A stretch of DNA of 64,000 nt, taken from assembly GCF_910592395.1 (NCBI RefSeq), contig NC_088313.1:4402501-4466500 (forward strand), written 5' to 3'. Under the pieces are notes generated by a model. The model saw nothing but the letters and a program-made list of their open reading frames with translations, had not been told where the DNA came from and did not search any database. Shown piece after piece: positions 12,460 through 22,900 of the stretch. Position 1 is the first letter of the stretch; every line of letters starts with the position of its first letter. This stretch comes from Lineus longissimus (Eukaryota > Nemertea > Pilidiophora > Heteronemertea > Lineidae). A program made the position numbers and the translations under genes.

Positions 12460-12648
12460 GTGACCCGCCATGACGAAACAAGTCGCATGTCGCTCCGAGC
12501 TTGGCAGGTTGAGACGGACTGGTTGTTCATTTCACTTTTGTCTGCCTTTTGTGACACCTGAGTACATCAGTTTCTTCCAATTTGTCCTGATGTCATTTTA
12601 GGCTCATCTTCTGTGCGACATGCGACTCATTTTGCCGTGGTGGGTCAC
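12460..12648. mobile_element. 189-bp MITE with 34-bp terminal inverted repeats
   Basis: The left end (GTGACCCGCC then AGTCGCATGTCGC) is matched in inverted orientation at the right end (GCGACATGCGACT then GGTGGGTCAC), about 28 of 34 positions pairing. An ATTT tetranucleotide abuts both ends (12456-12459 and 12649-12652) and may be the target duplication, though the precise boundary is ambiguous. There is no coding capacity in the roughly 120-bp interior. The superfamily is not assigned. Confidence 0.75.
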
Positions 12649-12828
12649 ATTTGTTTTCTGATTAAAAAAGATGGAAAGCTATTAAAATTTCGACATTAGT
12701 AGCTAGTTACGTCCATCTGATGCCGATGCCTGGAACAGTTGTACACCGATTATGAAACGTATGTTACTGTAACTAGAGGTACTTGGGATTCGACTGTGGT
12801 CTAACTCTCTGGTCTCGAACTTCTCAAA

Positions 12829-13195
12829 TAGCATTCCGCGAAGTTACTATTTATAGCTCACAAGGTCATTTGCATAAGATATTGATGACGTTTTAGTCAC
12901 GTGACAGTCGGACTTCGACACTTATTTCTACGCATTTGAGCTTATTTCAAAGTCAATTATCTTTAACCCTGCATTGTTTTTAGCATGAGTGATACCATAG
13001 AGTCAGAGAGAGAAATATTCAGAACAATTATGTAGTATTTTCAACACTCGGACATATGCCAGATTGAATCTAACTGCCCTAGTTAGAAAGCCTGAATCCA
13101 TTACGAAACCGCATGTTTGTCCAACATTGCCTGTAATTCAGCGATGGGGAAATAGAGGGCAGCAGCTGCAGTGACGTCATCTTCGCGGAATGCTA
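12829..13195. repeat. 15-bp perfect inverted repeat pair, 367 bp apart
   Basis: TAGCATTCCGCGAAG at 12829-12843 recurs as its exact reverse complement at 13181-13195. The match does not extend much on either side. The enclosed DNA includes a CACGTG E-box near 12900 and a TGACGTCA site near 13172. It may be a decayed MITE, but no target duplication is visible, and coincidence is not excluded. Confidence 0.4.
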
Positions 13196-13790
13196 CTCGC
13201 GGTCTCTTTCACAGGGATACATTGTACCGTTGCGTAATATTAGGTTAAAGGCAAGTAACACCTGAAAGAGATTAAATGGTCATACTCCTTTTGTTTTGCA
13301 TTGCCATACTGTTAATATTTGGACACAAATTCTAAAATACCTTGGTACCGTAAAGTCAACTTTTAAATGGAAAATGCATAAGCCTCGTTCTGAGAGTGGA
13401 GTGTTTTGGACACGCAACCAAGATGCTCTACCAAAGTTCCCTCGGGTTGCACTAAAATGTGGAACCATGCACACAGCTCACTTCAGAAGTTTGAGGCTCT
13501 CAAAACACTGCTTCAAACACAAATCAGCCAAGGAAGCATCAACCACCCTAAGTTTTTTAATGAGCACTACACATATTTGCTGAGAAAAACGCTCCAAATA
13601 GCCCATTTGCGCGGATTTTAGCGTCACTTGAGCGAGCCGATCCGAACTTCCTATACGGGCTGCCGTAACATAATGTAAACAACGGCGCTACCGGCGCTCC
13701 GGGCAGGCGATGGATGGAATTTGCCAAATTCGCACATATTCAAGTTATTTCGTGGCCTATCTTTTTAAGTTTGAGGTATTTTAGAATAGA
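13196..13790. other. Possible transposon interior, no gene recognised
   Basis: A 95-codon plus frame (13296-13583) and a shifted overlapping frame (13406-13621) contain nothing I recognise. The tail of the segment (about 13600-13715) is more GC-rich than its surroundings and sits beside the foldback repeat at 13791, so it may belong to the same insertion. Confidence 0.3.
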
Positions 13791-13956
13791 AATTGAACCC
13801 TCGGCTTCGGACCTTGGTTGAGTTACCAAGACACTCTCGGGTGGAGCTAAAATTTCGTCCAAACCCTCGCCTGTCGGCTCGGGTTTGGACTGTATTTTAG
13901 CTCCACCCTCGAGTGTCTTGGTAACTCAACCAAGGTCCTCCGCCTCGGGTTCAATT
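13791..13956. mobile_element. 166-bp foldback element
   Basis: Two 76-bp arms (13791-13866 and 13881-13956) are reverse complements with about 10 mismatches. The centre GTCCAAACCC...GGGTTTGGAC closes a loop of about 14 bases. Arms begin AATTGAACCC, then ACCTTGGTTGAGTTACCAAG, then GGTGGAGCTAAAAT. Mismatches are clustered in three CG-rich blocks (13801-13810, 13836-13837, 13854-13856). Weaker inverted similarity seems to continue outward on both sides (TTTAAGTTTGAGG on the left; its counterpart near 14005-14025). There is no coding capacity and no clear target duplication. A single-stranded or transcribed copy would fold into one long hairpin. Confidence 0.8.
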
Positions 13957-14627
13957 CCTTAAACCTTACAACATGTAGCTATCCTATTCTAGAGTAAAAC
14001 AATACGTCTCAACCTAAACAAAGAAATTTTTAAGTTAAAAAAACGGTCGCCCGAGAGAGTAAAGGATTGTTGCTCTCAGCTGGCCACTCCAACACGGTAG
14101 GCCTGTGCGGAGAGATGTCTAAATGTTTTAGATGATTAGATTTTAGGTTTTAAATATGCCTGAATAACTCTACCATAAGTAGCATTCTGCACGACTCCGG
14201 TCGCCATTAGGAAATGAAATTGATAAAATAGTCTTCATCATATATCTGTCCTGAAAGCACCGCAACTCCACGTGTCGTATCAAACTTTATTATTACTATT
14301 CTGATCAAATTATAAGATTTGTTCTCTGAGAATATTGAACCACAAAAACTATTTAGTGCATTGTCTATATGTATGTTTTTATGAAAATGACGAATAGTTG
14401 AGCTTTTCAATTTCCGGTTGTAACAATTCGAATCAATGACAAAACTTTGGAGTAATTTTCTTAGCGAAGAGGCTAAGAAGGATTGTCATCTTTACGGAAA
14501 TGATTATTTTCTGGGACATGAGTTCCCTTTCGTTTACTGAGTGCTCGGAAATATTCAGAGAGGCTTTAGGTTCACCCATCTCATGACGGATAGCTTGAAC
14601 AAGGCCAACCAAAAGCGCATCACCGAC
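13957..14627. other. Non-coding stretch
   Basis: Nothing recognisable is present apart from possible outer arms of the foldback element up to about 14060. Confidence 0.4.
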
Positions 14628-14703
14628 GCGGACCTTCCCACACGCATTGACTGATGCGCACCTTCCAACAGGCATTGACCGGTGCGCACCTTCCCGCGCA
14701 TGC
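14628..14703 (+). repeat. 28-bp minisatellite, 2.7 copies
   Basis: Units at 14628-14655, 14656-14683 and a partial one at 14684-14703 follow GCGCACCTTCC then CAGGCATTGACCGGT. They are GC-rich compared with the neighbourhood. The minus-strand frame that reads through them owes its openness to the repeat. Confidence 0.8.
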
Positions 14704-14987
14704 ATATACAGATCCCGGAAAGATCGTGCTCAAAAGACTTGCTGCAATCTTGATGAAACTTTTTTAATCAAAACAAAGACCCCCTTCCTCTTCCCAAAAG
14801 GGTTATCAAACAACAGTGTGTTCCTCAAGCGGAATATGACCGAAGTGGTAGTGGTGAAGAGGCGCAATGGTAATGAGTTTGGGGAGAGGTCAGAAACCGT
14901 ATAGAAGAACATAATGGCGTAGTCTCTTGCAGATGCGAGCGGTGGTTGAATGAGTTATGATCTTTGTGTCTTTCCAACGGTATTGTC

Positions 14988-15174
14988 AACATCAACAAAG
15001 ATTAACTTGCCATAAATTTCTACCCGAAGTAGCCCAAGACGAGGACATTCATTTTAAGACTGAGCATACAAGTAAGGTTGATGGCCGAAGCATGGAATTT
15101 CAAGCCGTAAAAACATCGGTGACAGATCACGTAAAAAGGCCAAACATCAACAAAGATTAACTTGCCATAAATTT
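14988..15174 (+). repeat. Repeat copy A flanked by 32-bp direct repeats
   Basis: A 123-bp core (15022-15144) matches a second core at 16161-16284. Copy A alone is bracketed by a 32-bp identical direct repeat, AACATCAACAAAG then ATTAACTTGCC, at 14988-15019 and 15143-15174. The bracket overlaps the end of the core, which suggests a local tandem duplication followed by loss instead of a transposition footprint. Confidence 0.7.
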
Positions 15175-16160
15175 GCTGAATGCGTGTGGACATTGACATC
15201 TCAAAAGAGATACTTTGCCAATCAATAATATTTCTGCAAAATAATGTTATTTTTTAGCTAATATTTGTCCTTATTTGTTAACACACTCCACATCACAGAT
15301 AACCTTATATCTCTTCCCAGGAGCCCCGAGCTGTTTTCAAAAAGGCATAAGCAATATCATACATAATTCAAATATCGATTTATAGATATATCATCTCCTT
15401 AAGGGCAATTACACCTCCTGAATAATAAGTTGAATAACAAGTATTTTCTGTTCGACTTTCGAAGCTAACGATAAATTCATGTTATTATGCCCATTCACAA
15501 GTGTTAAGTTTGCTATTTTACAAGTTATAACGCTCATGTCAAGTGTTAAATTCGTTATTTCATGTTCTTCTACGGTACATTCATTGGTAAATGTTCAAGT
15601 TCTTATTTTTGCTGCGGGAGCGTGTTGGTAGGGCGATTTTATCCGCAGTTAGAATCACCTGACCTTTCAGATAAACAGTATCTTCCCACAATTTTTTATT
15701 TCTGGTATAATCATATTAATTCACATTACGAAACTTAAGCTCGATCTCTCACGATGTACATGTACATGTACAACGTACGATGTACGAATGCATCACTATA
15801 CCTCGTAACATGTTTTCCAAATAAATGCCGCACAACGTCAATTTTTTTTAAACTCTTATGTATGTATGATTAGGAGTAATTGTTGTTAAGAAGATACTGA
15901 ACAACTGGCCTAGATTTCTTAATAGACTGTAATGGCGTCGAAGGGTTCAAACAAATGGGTGGCATTTGGGTGAGCGTTCATTTGATTACTTTCATATCCA
16001 AAATTAGCCGTAAATTAATCAATTTATTAAGAACCTTGATGTAAGGCAAATTAGTCGTTTTCATTACGCGTGTAATTAGATCAAATACAGATATTATCGT
16101 CGTATAACACGGCTTAAAGAGACATTCAATACACTGCTGGTATTATTAATTACTATCTCG
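15175..16160. other. Non-coding AT-rich stretch
   Basis: No gene is seen. The GTACATGTACATGTAC palindromic tract near 15755-15771 and the neighbouring GTACGATGTACG are the only visible structures. Confidence 0.5.
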
Positions 16161-16404
16161 ACCCGAAGTAGGCGAAGACAAGGACATTCATGTCAAGGCT
16201 GAGGATACAAGTAAGAGACGATGGCCGAAGCATGAGATTTTAAGCCGTGAAAACACTGGTGATAGATCACGTAAGAAGGCCAAAATGGCAGGGGTGTACT
16301 TATTCCACTTATATAGAAAGATGACGGTTAAACTGAATCGTCTTGAGAAAGTTGGGGAAATGATTGAAAGAAAGTTGCTGAGAGAGATGTTCAACAGAAG
16401 TTAA
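16161..16404 (+). pseudogene. Repeat copy B with an open frame, unknown protein
   Basis: The 124-bp core at 16161-16284 is about 80-85% identical to copy A. From GAA at 16165 a plus-strand frame stays open for 79 codons to TAA at 16402-16404. Its only ATG is at 16285, giving 39 residues (MAGVYLFHLYRKM onward, ending LLREMFNRS). The predicted product is basic and rich in K, R and E, with an amphipathic KLNRLEKVGEMIERKLL segment that could be helical. Copy A is one base shorter inside the core, so the two frames diverge about 20 codons in. That argues for a decayed mobile-element gene or chance openness, not a host exon. I recognise no family. Confidence 0.3.
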
Positions 16405-16438
16405 AGAACTGATAGTCTCGATTGATACGAAGGCCGAC

Positions 16439-16484
16439 AATTAATGGGTTAGACGGGAGGTAATTAATGGGTTAGACGGGAGGT
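16439..16484 (+). repeat. Perfect 23-bp tandem duplication beside TATAAAA
   Basis: The unit AATTAATGGGTTAGACGGG plus AGGT occurs twice without mismatch (16439-16461 and 16462-16484) and runs directly into TATAAAAAC at 16484. The duplication is probably recent. Its position next to a TATA-like box is noted but is not evidence of a promoter. Confidence 0.8.
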
Positions 16485-16878
16485 ATAAAAACATAATCGA
16501 AGTCGATTTGCACACCCAAGTTTGTTTAGAACTGTTAAATATTGTTCTGGCAAGACACTCCCACGTAAGCTAGTGAAATATATTTAAAGTATCCGCACGT
16601 ACCACGCAGACAACATAACACCCAAGTTCTCATTTAAGATCCCCTGAAGCCCTTGAATTGATATCTACAAGACCGACTACCCATTCTGGTTGTCACTTGC
16701 ATGTTTAGTGGTGGGTATAGTGATAACTAAGAATCGATGAGATTTAACTTAGAATGCGCCAATACCAATGGCCAACTTACACTTAAAGCTGAAAAGCGTG
16801 ATGAAAACTCATGCGCCCGAATTAAAAGAAATTACGGCTCTTCAAGCAATTCAACTGAAAGGCACGACCATGTCCTTA

Positions 16879-16912
16879 GATGCAATACTGTAGCCGATGC
16901 AATACTGTAACC
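16879..16912 (+). repeat. 17-bp tandem duplication
   Basis: GATGCAATACTGTAGCC is followed by GATGCAATACTGTAACC, with one mismatch. Confidence 0.85.
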
Positions 16913-18844
16913 TGTCACGTAACATTAAAGTTTCAAAAAGGCGGGTTTAGATATCTAACCTGCATGCACGTCATTTTTTTGCTTGGCCAAAGCAATGATG
17001 CTCTATAATTTCAGACAGAGACAGATTATTCTTTAGTTACATGCTCCCTGTATATATCGTATACACAAAAGGCTTCGTTTTTAAAGTTTCAGAGAGGAGC
17101 GGCGTATGATCTTCCCACAGACTTACTAATGGAGTTTGACCGATGAAATACTGAGACCAGATAATGGACGCCATGTTAACGTGTTATCCTGAACCCTATC
17201 ACATGACTGTATAGAGCAACGCCATGTTAACCCGTTGTCGTTAAAACTGTAAAATGCATCAAAGCAACCGATAAAAGTTCTTGAGTAATCAGTTTGATCG
17301 CCTGGACTAAGTAATAAGAATTACCGGTTCGTATAGTAACCGCTCGTAACCTGGCATAAGTTGCCCTGAATGGCCGGTAGAAGTGTGCTAATGCATATAA
17401 AAGACCCATAAAGTGGTTCTTGTCGCTAAAATTGTCCCCCGATGCCTACTGTGAACCTAGAGAAACAGGTCATGTGTGTTTACAAGCTTGGCGTGCCCAG
17501 GGTATTTGCGTCAAGTTTTCAAAGAAAGATACAGAAACAAGACTTTAGTGGACTCCATGAATATGATTTGTAACATCTATTTTGCTTACTGCGAAGCAGG
17601 TCCAATTGATCTGTTACGGCATTTAGAGGATCATCAAGTCATACCCGTGATTACATTTCCCCTGGTGTCTACTTTGAAGACCAAGATAAGCTCGTGAGTG
17701 GGCTGCATGATGTAAGGCTGTCAGGATAACGGCATCAACGCGCTGGCTTACGGATAATCAAACTGACATCCAAGAGGGAGTGCACAGTCTACGTGCCATG
17801 AATCAACTTCATTGCTTCCGATTTTTTCGTAGTGACTCGCCGTTGTTGGCTTAGGATTTTGCAGCAATATATTGTTAAACTAGCTGTCGGTCTCGTGTTG
17901 TCTACTGCAAACAATTAAAGGGTATGATGTTTTGTTATATTTTGGAATGGCTACGCTTAGAAAATGGCTTCCTTTGATCTTGTTCTGTACCACACTGGGT
18001 TTTTTTGTTTGTTTCTATTTTTGGAGAAGATGAAGATAAACTTAAATCTGTCATTCCATAGCCACATTCGGGATGCTGCAAACGGTTTTTTCTCTCTTGG
18101 TTTCACCACCTATCCTTATTTCTGTGCATCATTTCATATGTTCAACATGAGTGTAATTGAGGAAAAAGAAATGCTTGTGCAACATGTGGCTGTAGGAAAA
18201 GTGCTGGCAAATATTCATTTTTGCTTCAATGTATTGAAATATACTAATTCCGAGGTGTCACATATTCACGAAACAGAGAGTATATGTGAGTTTTCGCGAA
18301 GCCCAAGAAACACGAATCATAGCGAGCCCCATTTTCTATCATGATATCAACCGATGGAATAGGTGTAAGCGTTGTATTTCAGAATTGTATTTCAGGGGCT
18401 TATAGACACCCTAATGCCTAAAATGGCGCGCTGAATTGCCGAAAGTTTTTGTCTTCTTCTAATGGGCACATCACTCATATGTAACATATTACTTCCTTAT
18501 CTACTTGCGTAATTTATTCTCCCCAATGTCTCCTTTTAACTGCTATAAAGCTACCTCGCGTTGGTTATCACAGTCTTAACTATGTTTTATATCTGGTGAA
18601 TCAGTACTGTTTTTTCTCTTGTTGGCAGTGATTGCAGCAGAGTTGTAGGTTTTTTGGGCATATGGCTTTGTCTACCGCGTAAGTATGAACAGACGACTGT
18701 GATGTGAGAGCCTTTGCACGAGCAAACATACAAAAACAACGGCAGCCGATAAAGACGTCCGCACCATAAGCATTTCTATTTGATGTACAACATTCACAAC
18801 TGTGCAATAAACCTTCTGAATTGGAAGACTTTTCACAGATAATA
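16913..18844. other. Non-coding stretch, one 126-codon frame of unknown status
   Basis: The plus frame 17964-18344 (126 codons) is the longest here. It begins with a hydrophobic stretch (GFFCLFLFLEKM) and has no domain I know; its composition is ordinary for AT-rich DNA. A clean TATAAAAG lies at 17395-17402 but no first exon or strong splice donor follows it. A short GCCATGTTAAC motif recurs at about 17171 and 17222. Confidence 0.4.
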
Positions 18845-19323
18845 GCGAGTTTCCGCATCGCTTACGATTACGATTACGATTACGATTTGTGTTTGGCGAC
18901 ATCGATTTTTGGTGCTACGACATCCCCGGCGAAATCGTCCATGGTACTTTCGTCTTGTTCTTACGAGGATTCCGGGTGATCTTCGTAAGTCGAAAAACGA
19001 TTACATGGATTAGCGAAAAGCCTCTTTTCCACGCTACATATCAAATTCAAGGTGAAATATTCATTGAAGAATACTTTAGAACATATCTGTCAAACATAGG
19101 AACTGCATTTAATGTGATCAACGGCGATTTTGATCATGTTTTAGCGCCGAGAAAAGTGCACCCAGAGCATGAGAGCAGAGTATAGGGCCTAAACTACAGT
19201 ACACCAAGTCGTTGGTGTGAATGCGGAAACAAAATTTCTGGTTCATGCCGGTTTTGAGAGTATTACGATTACGACTTTGAAATCGTAATCGTAATCGTAA
19301 TCGTAAGCGATGCGGAAACTCCC
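18845..19323. mobile_element. 479-bp MITE with TTACGA-repeat inverted ends and TA flanks
   Basis: The ends are inverted repeats of 43 bp differing at one position: GNGAGTTTCCGCATCGC followed by four TTACGA hexamers. A TA dinucleotide flanks each side (18843-18844 and 19324-19325), as expected for Tc1/mariner-type MITEs, although two bases are weak evidence. Just inside the right end a second small inverted hexamer tract (about 19262-19300) can form its own hairpin. The 390-bp interior holds a 98-codon plus frame (18889-19185) that resembles nothing known. The near identity of the arms implies fairly recent insertion or repair-driven homogenisation. Confidence 0.8.
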
Positions 19324-19550
19324 TAATATGTGACAAACACATTGTATAAACTCTCAACATTGAAAAAAATATTCGTGATTTAAATGCAAGAAATTATTAA
19401 CATTGTAACACACTTACGTTGCAGACGTTACCAACCCACAGATACTGCTGAAACGTTGACGTACGTCTGAATACAGACCTCAACCGTGTAAACCCTCAGG
19501 CATGTCAGACTGCAATACAATATCAGATATTTCTGCCTTCAACTGATGAA

Positions 19551-19993
19551 CACTGGAATCTTGGAAACCCTAACATGGGTCCGTCTGAATATAAACATTC
19601 CATATTAACATTGTCCACAAGGGAATTAGCTGTATGTCGCTATTGCAATAGTAACGAATTCGACGATGAATTTCATGTTTTGAATGTACGTGTATTTTTG
19701 CAAGATCTTCGTACCAGATTGTTACCTTTCTCAGAGCCGACGAGATATTCCTTTGTCTCCTTAATGAAGAGTAGGTGTGCAGAAACCTTGCATAATTTGT
19801 CAGTTTTTCTATACAAGAGTGGGGAGGGTAGGAGACTTGAATGTTAATTATATTACTTTGCATTGTTACCTTGAGTTGTATTGCTTGATATATTAATTTG
19901 TATTACTGTTAGGGGCCGATGGCCTTAATCATTAATAAAAATTTACTATTATCTATTAATATTATTATTATTATCATTATTATTATATTACTC
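19551..19993 (+). pseudogene. 3' end of a second non-LTR retrotransposon
   Basis: A frame open through HWNLGNPN (19551) and the ATG at 19575 to TAA at 19845-19847 matches the C-terminal zinc-finger region of non-LTR reverse-transcriptase proteins. It shows ELAVCRYCNSNEFDDEFHVL, i.e. C-x2-C followed by the acidic D-E-F-H signature, then LRTRLLPF and a final NLSVFLYKSGEGRR basic helix. The usual next cysteine after EFHVL is missing (NVRVF), so the finger is damaged. Downstream are a short 3' UTR with a GGGCCGATGGCC hairpin at 19912-19923, AATAAA at 19934-19939, and an ATT microsatellite tail at about 19960-19990. The polymerase domain is absent. It differs from the relic at 8868-9119 in terminal domain and tail, so two lineages are represented. 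Confidence 0.75.
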
Positions 19994-22900
19994 ATTATAG
20001 TATGACGAAGGGGCGAATACTATCAGCACTTTTGTAGTAGAAAACTTACATCAGTAATTCTTATATACTTCTCCTGCATTTTTAAAGTTTCAGGACCGAG
20101 CATTTAAAGATGTTGATAATAGTTTGCACTCTTAAAAATAATGGTTGTGAGCTCTTGAAAAACCTTCGAAGGTTCTTGTCAGCACTAGTGTACATCGATG
20201 AAAACTCTAACGGACTTCCCAAAGGCACAAGAAAAATCAGGTCGAGAAATTGACTTACCGGTCAAATATTCTGTCTGTTACGATTTATCCATTAGTAAGT
20301 TGCTTTAAGAATCCACTTATAATCCTACGAAATCTGAAAAGAGAGAGACATATCGTATACGTATATGTTACAGTTAGTTTAGACCCATCTTGGAATCGCA
20401 CTGCAGAGTCTTCTAGTCTAACCAATACACACCGAGGTAAGCTCAAGAAGCACCTTATTCTCCAGTAAATGGCTTGCTATTCGATATTTCGCTCACATGC
20501 TAGCATGATAAATACTGCGAAATTATCTACCCTTTTCGTCCGCCCAATGCAGTCTTAAGAATTTGTCATGTTCGTTGTTTGTCTTTCGCGTACTGAAAAG
20601 CTCTTTGGAAAGCATTTCTGTTGCATTATCTAGTTACCACCTCCGCATAGAACCTTGCCAATGAGTCGCCTCCATTCTAGCATCTTATGCAAAACACGTG
20701 ATAAAATAAACTGTCTCGAAGAAATTGACTTGACATACACCTTTGTAGATGACACTCCAGGCAAATCTCGATAAAAGGATGTCCCGACCATGGGGGCTCC
20801 TGTCATAAGTAAAGAGAAAGTAAAAGGGAAAAAGTTTTATACTCTCCTCGATCGCTTTTTCCAATAAAATATCTCAAGATCATTTATTGAGCATGCGCCA
20901 GAGAAGAGGATTCGACGACATCAGTGACGTGGAGTTATGTCAAAGACTTAGTAGCTTACTTTTTGTCAGGAAAAAGAGTCCCAATAATCAGCATGATCGG
21001 CAGATCTTTTGATGTTCTTTAGAGAGGTTTAGAAATGGAGGATGTTGGTAGTCGATAAAGTGGCATTTTTTCTCCTTGGAAAGAAAGCGCAATGAAGCAA
21101 TTGAATAGAAAAAGCACTGGAACGCAAAGGCTTCAAAGTTATAAAATATACTGTCTCTGATAACACCGACATAGGACCAGTAAAATGAAAAATGGCGAAA
21201 TTATGCACATGGTCGTCAGATTCCATTTAAAATGTTTAATTTGGATTTACAACGGGTTGGCAACAGCAAGTCGTCCAATGATCACGACGTCAACTGACGG
21301 ACTACCTTCTCGCTCATATCACTTGAAATACTGGTCACATTCCCACCAGCTGGTGGCCCTAGTGGCGTTCTAAGAACACTTCGAAGACACCTGGGACACC
21401 TAGAGTGACGCTTGCAGAGAGATACTGGTTCGACAGCCCTTGGGAGAACTACCACTCTTGATGATGACAATAAAGAACAACTGGTTCAGCACTTTCGTGA
21501 GGCGGGATTTACAGCTCACAAACACGGACATCAGCAAAATCGCGTAAATACGATTTCATTGAATTAGGTCAAAGCTAAAAAGCAGAAGGCTATGGAAACC
21601 CGAACGCTACGGACAAAGGACCACCGATAAAAAATCCAAAGGTAAAGGTGTTGTGGTAAAAGATGTAACTGTAAAACAGCAGCTGGCTCAGGTGGTAGAA
21701 AAAAGACAAATTGGCTGTTCTCTGTCATGTCCTCACAAGCAGACGTTTTGTCCTTGATAGGTCCATATTCCCCCACCCTACTATATATGATTTGTTTTGG
21801 AAGAGACCGACACGAACGGTGGAGTTAACAATCGAATGCTGAATGCATTCTGTTGACATCCAAGCCCAAGAGTACGAGACGTTGTTTGATAGCAGTGAAA
21901 TCATACCTCCAAATTGACCATAATAGATATGTGTGAGTGTTCACAGTTCTGAATTGGAAGAGACCAAAGATTGAATGTGTTATTGAATAATTGACCAGGC
22001 ACTGAGGCCACATCGCTCATGAGAGCAAATAATACCTTGTCCTTCATCATTTATTCATCCGAATGTCAACGAAGAAGATTAACAATCCAGGTTTACTACA
22101 ACAACCCAATGAAGGTGTAAGATCACGAAAATGTCCATTGAACCGTCCTTGAAAGAATCGGGCGGATTATTCAGTCATTAATCGAGAACAACTCAATGGC
22201 GTCATGATGCCGGCCTTCGTCTACAGCAGCATATGTGCATCAATCTGCACAAAGATGATCGCTGCACGGAGCGCCTGAAATTATCGAAATTAACACAGTG
22301 TCAAAGAAATGAGCACTTTTAATACATGTACATTTCTTACATTTTATATTTATTTCGGTAATGTTATTTTTAAGTTTTTTGGAAAGAAACTTATAAAACG
22401 TGTCCCTGATTTAACAATGGCAACTCAAAACTATACGAAAGCTTTCTTAAAGGGCAATCAAGTTGCATAAACAACAATTCATCATTTGCGAAGTTGGAAC
22501 AAAGCGATCTCCTTGATATCATCCGTAATCGATATCTAATTTCATTTGAGCGCGCGAGTAACCAAAAGGAAGATATAGAAGTAACGTAATACATTCGTCA
22601 AACAAACGCTAGTATAATGTCATTGTTTCAATAGATATCATTCAGAATCCATAGGCAAGGCCATTCTCCTATTATTTTTGTGCATTCCATCACAAGTTAT
22701 TGCTACCAAATGTAATGTAGCATTCAGTTGAATAGCTCCGAAAAAGATATGGATGTGATTCGAAGTAACACGGCGTAAACAGTCCTCGATGGGCCGATCG
22801 TAGCCCGATCAAGCTATTCCCCGATTTATTGAAATATTGAGGTGTTTTGTTACCCGTAGATCAAGCTGACCCGGACCGACCGACCGACCAGCAAAACATA

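Noticed and set aside
17964-18344. 126-codon plus-strand frame as a gene
   Set aside because: No recognisable domain, no splice or promoter support; length alone is not enough in AT-rich eukaryotic DNA.
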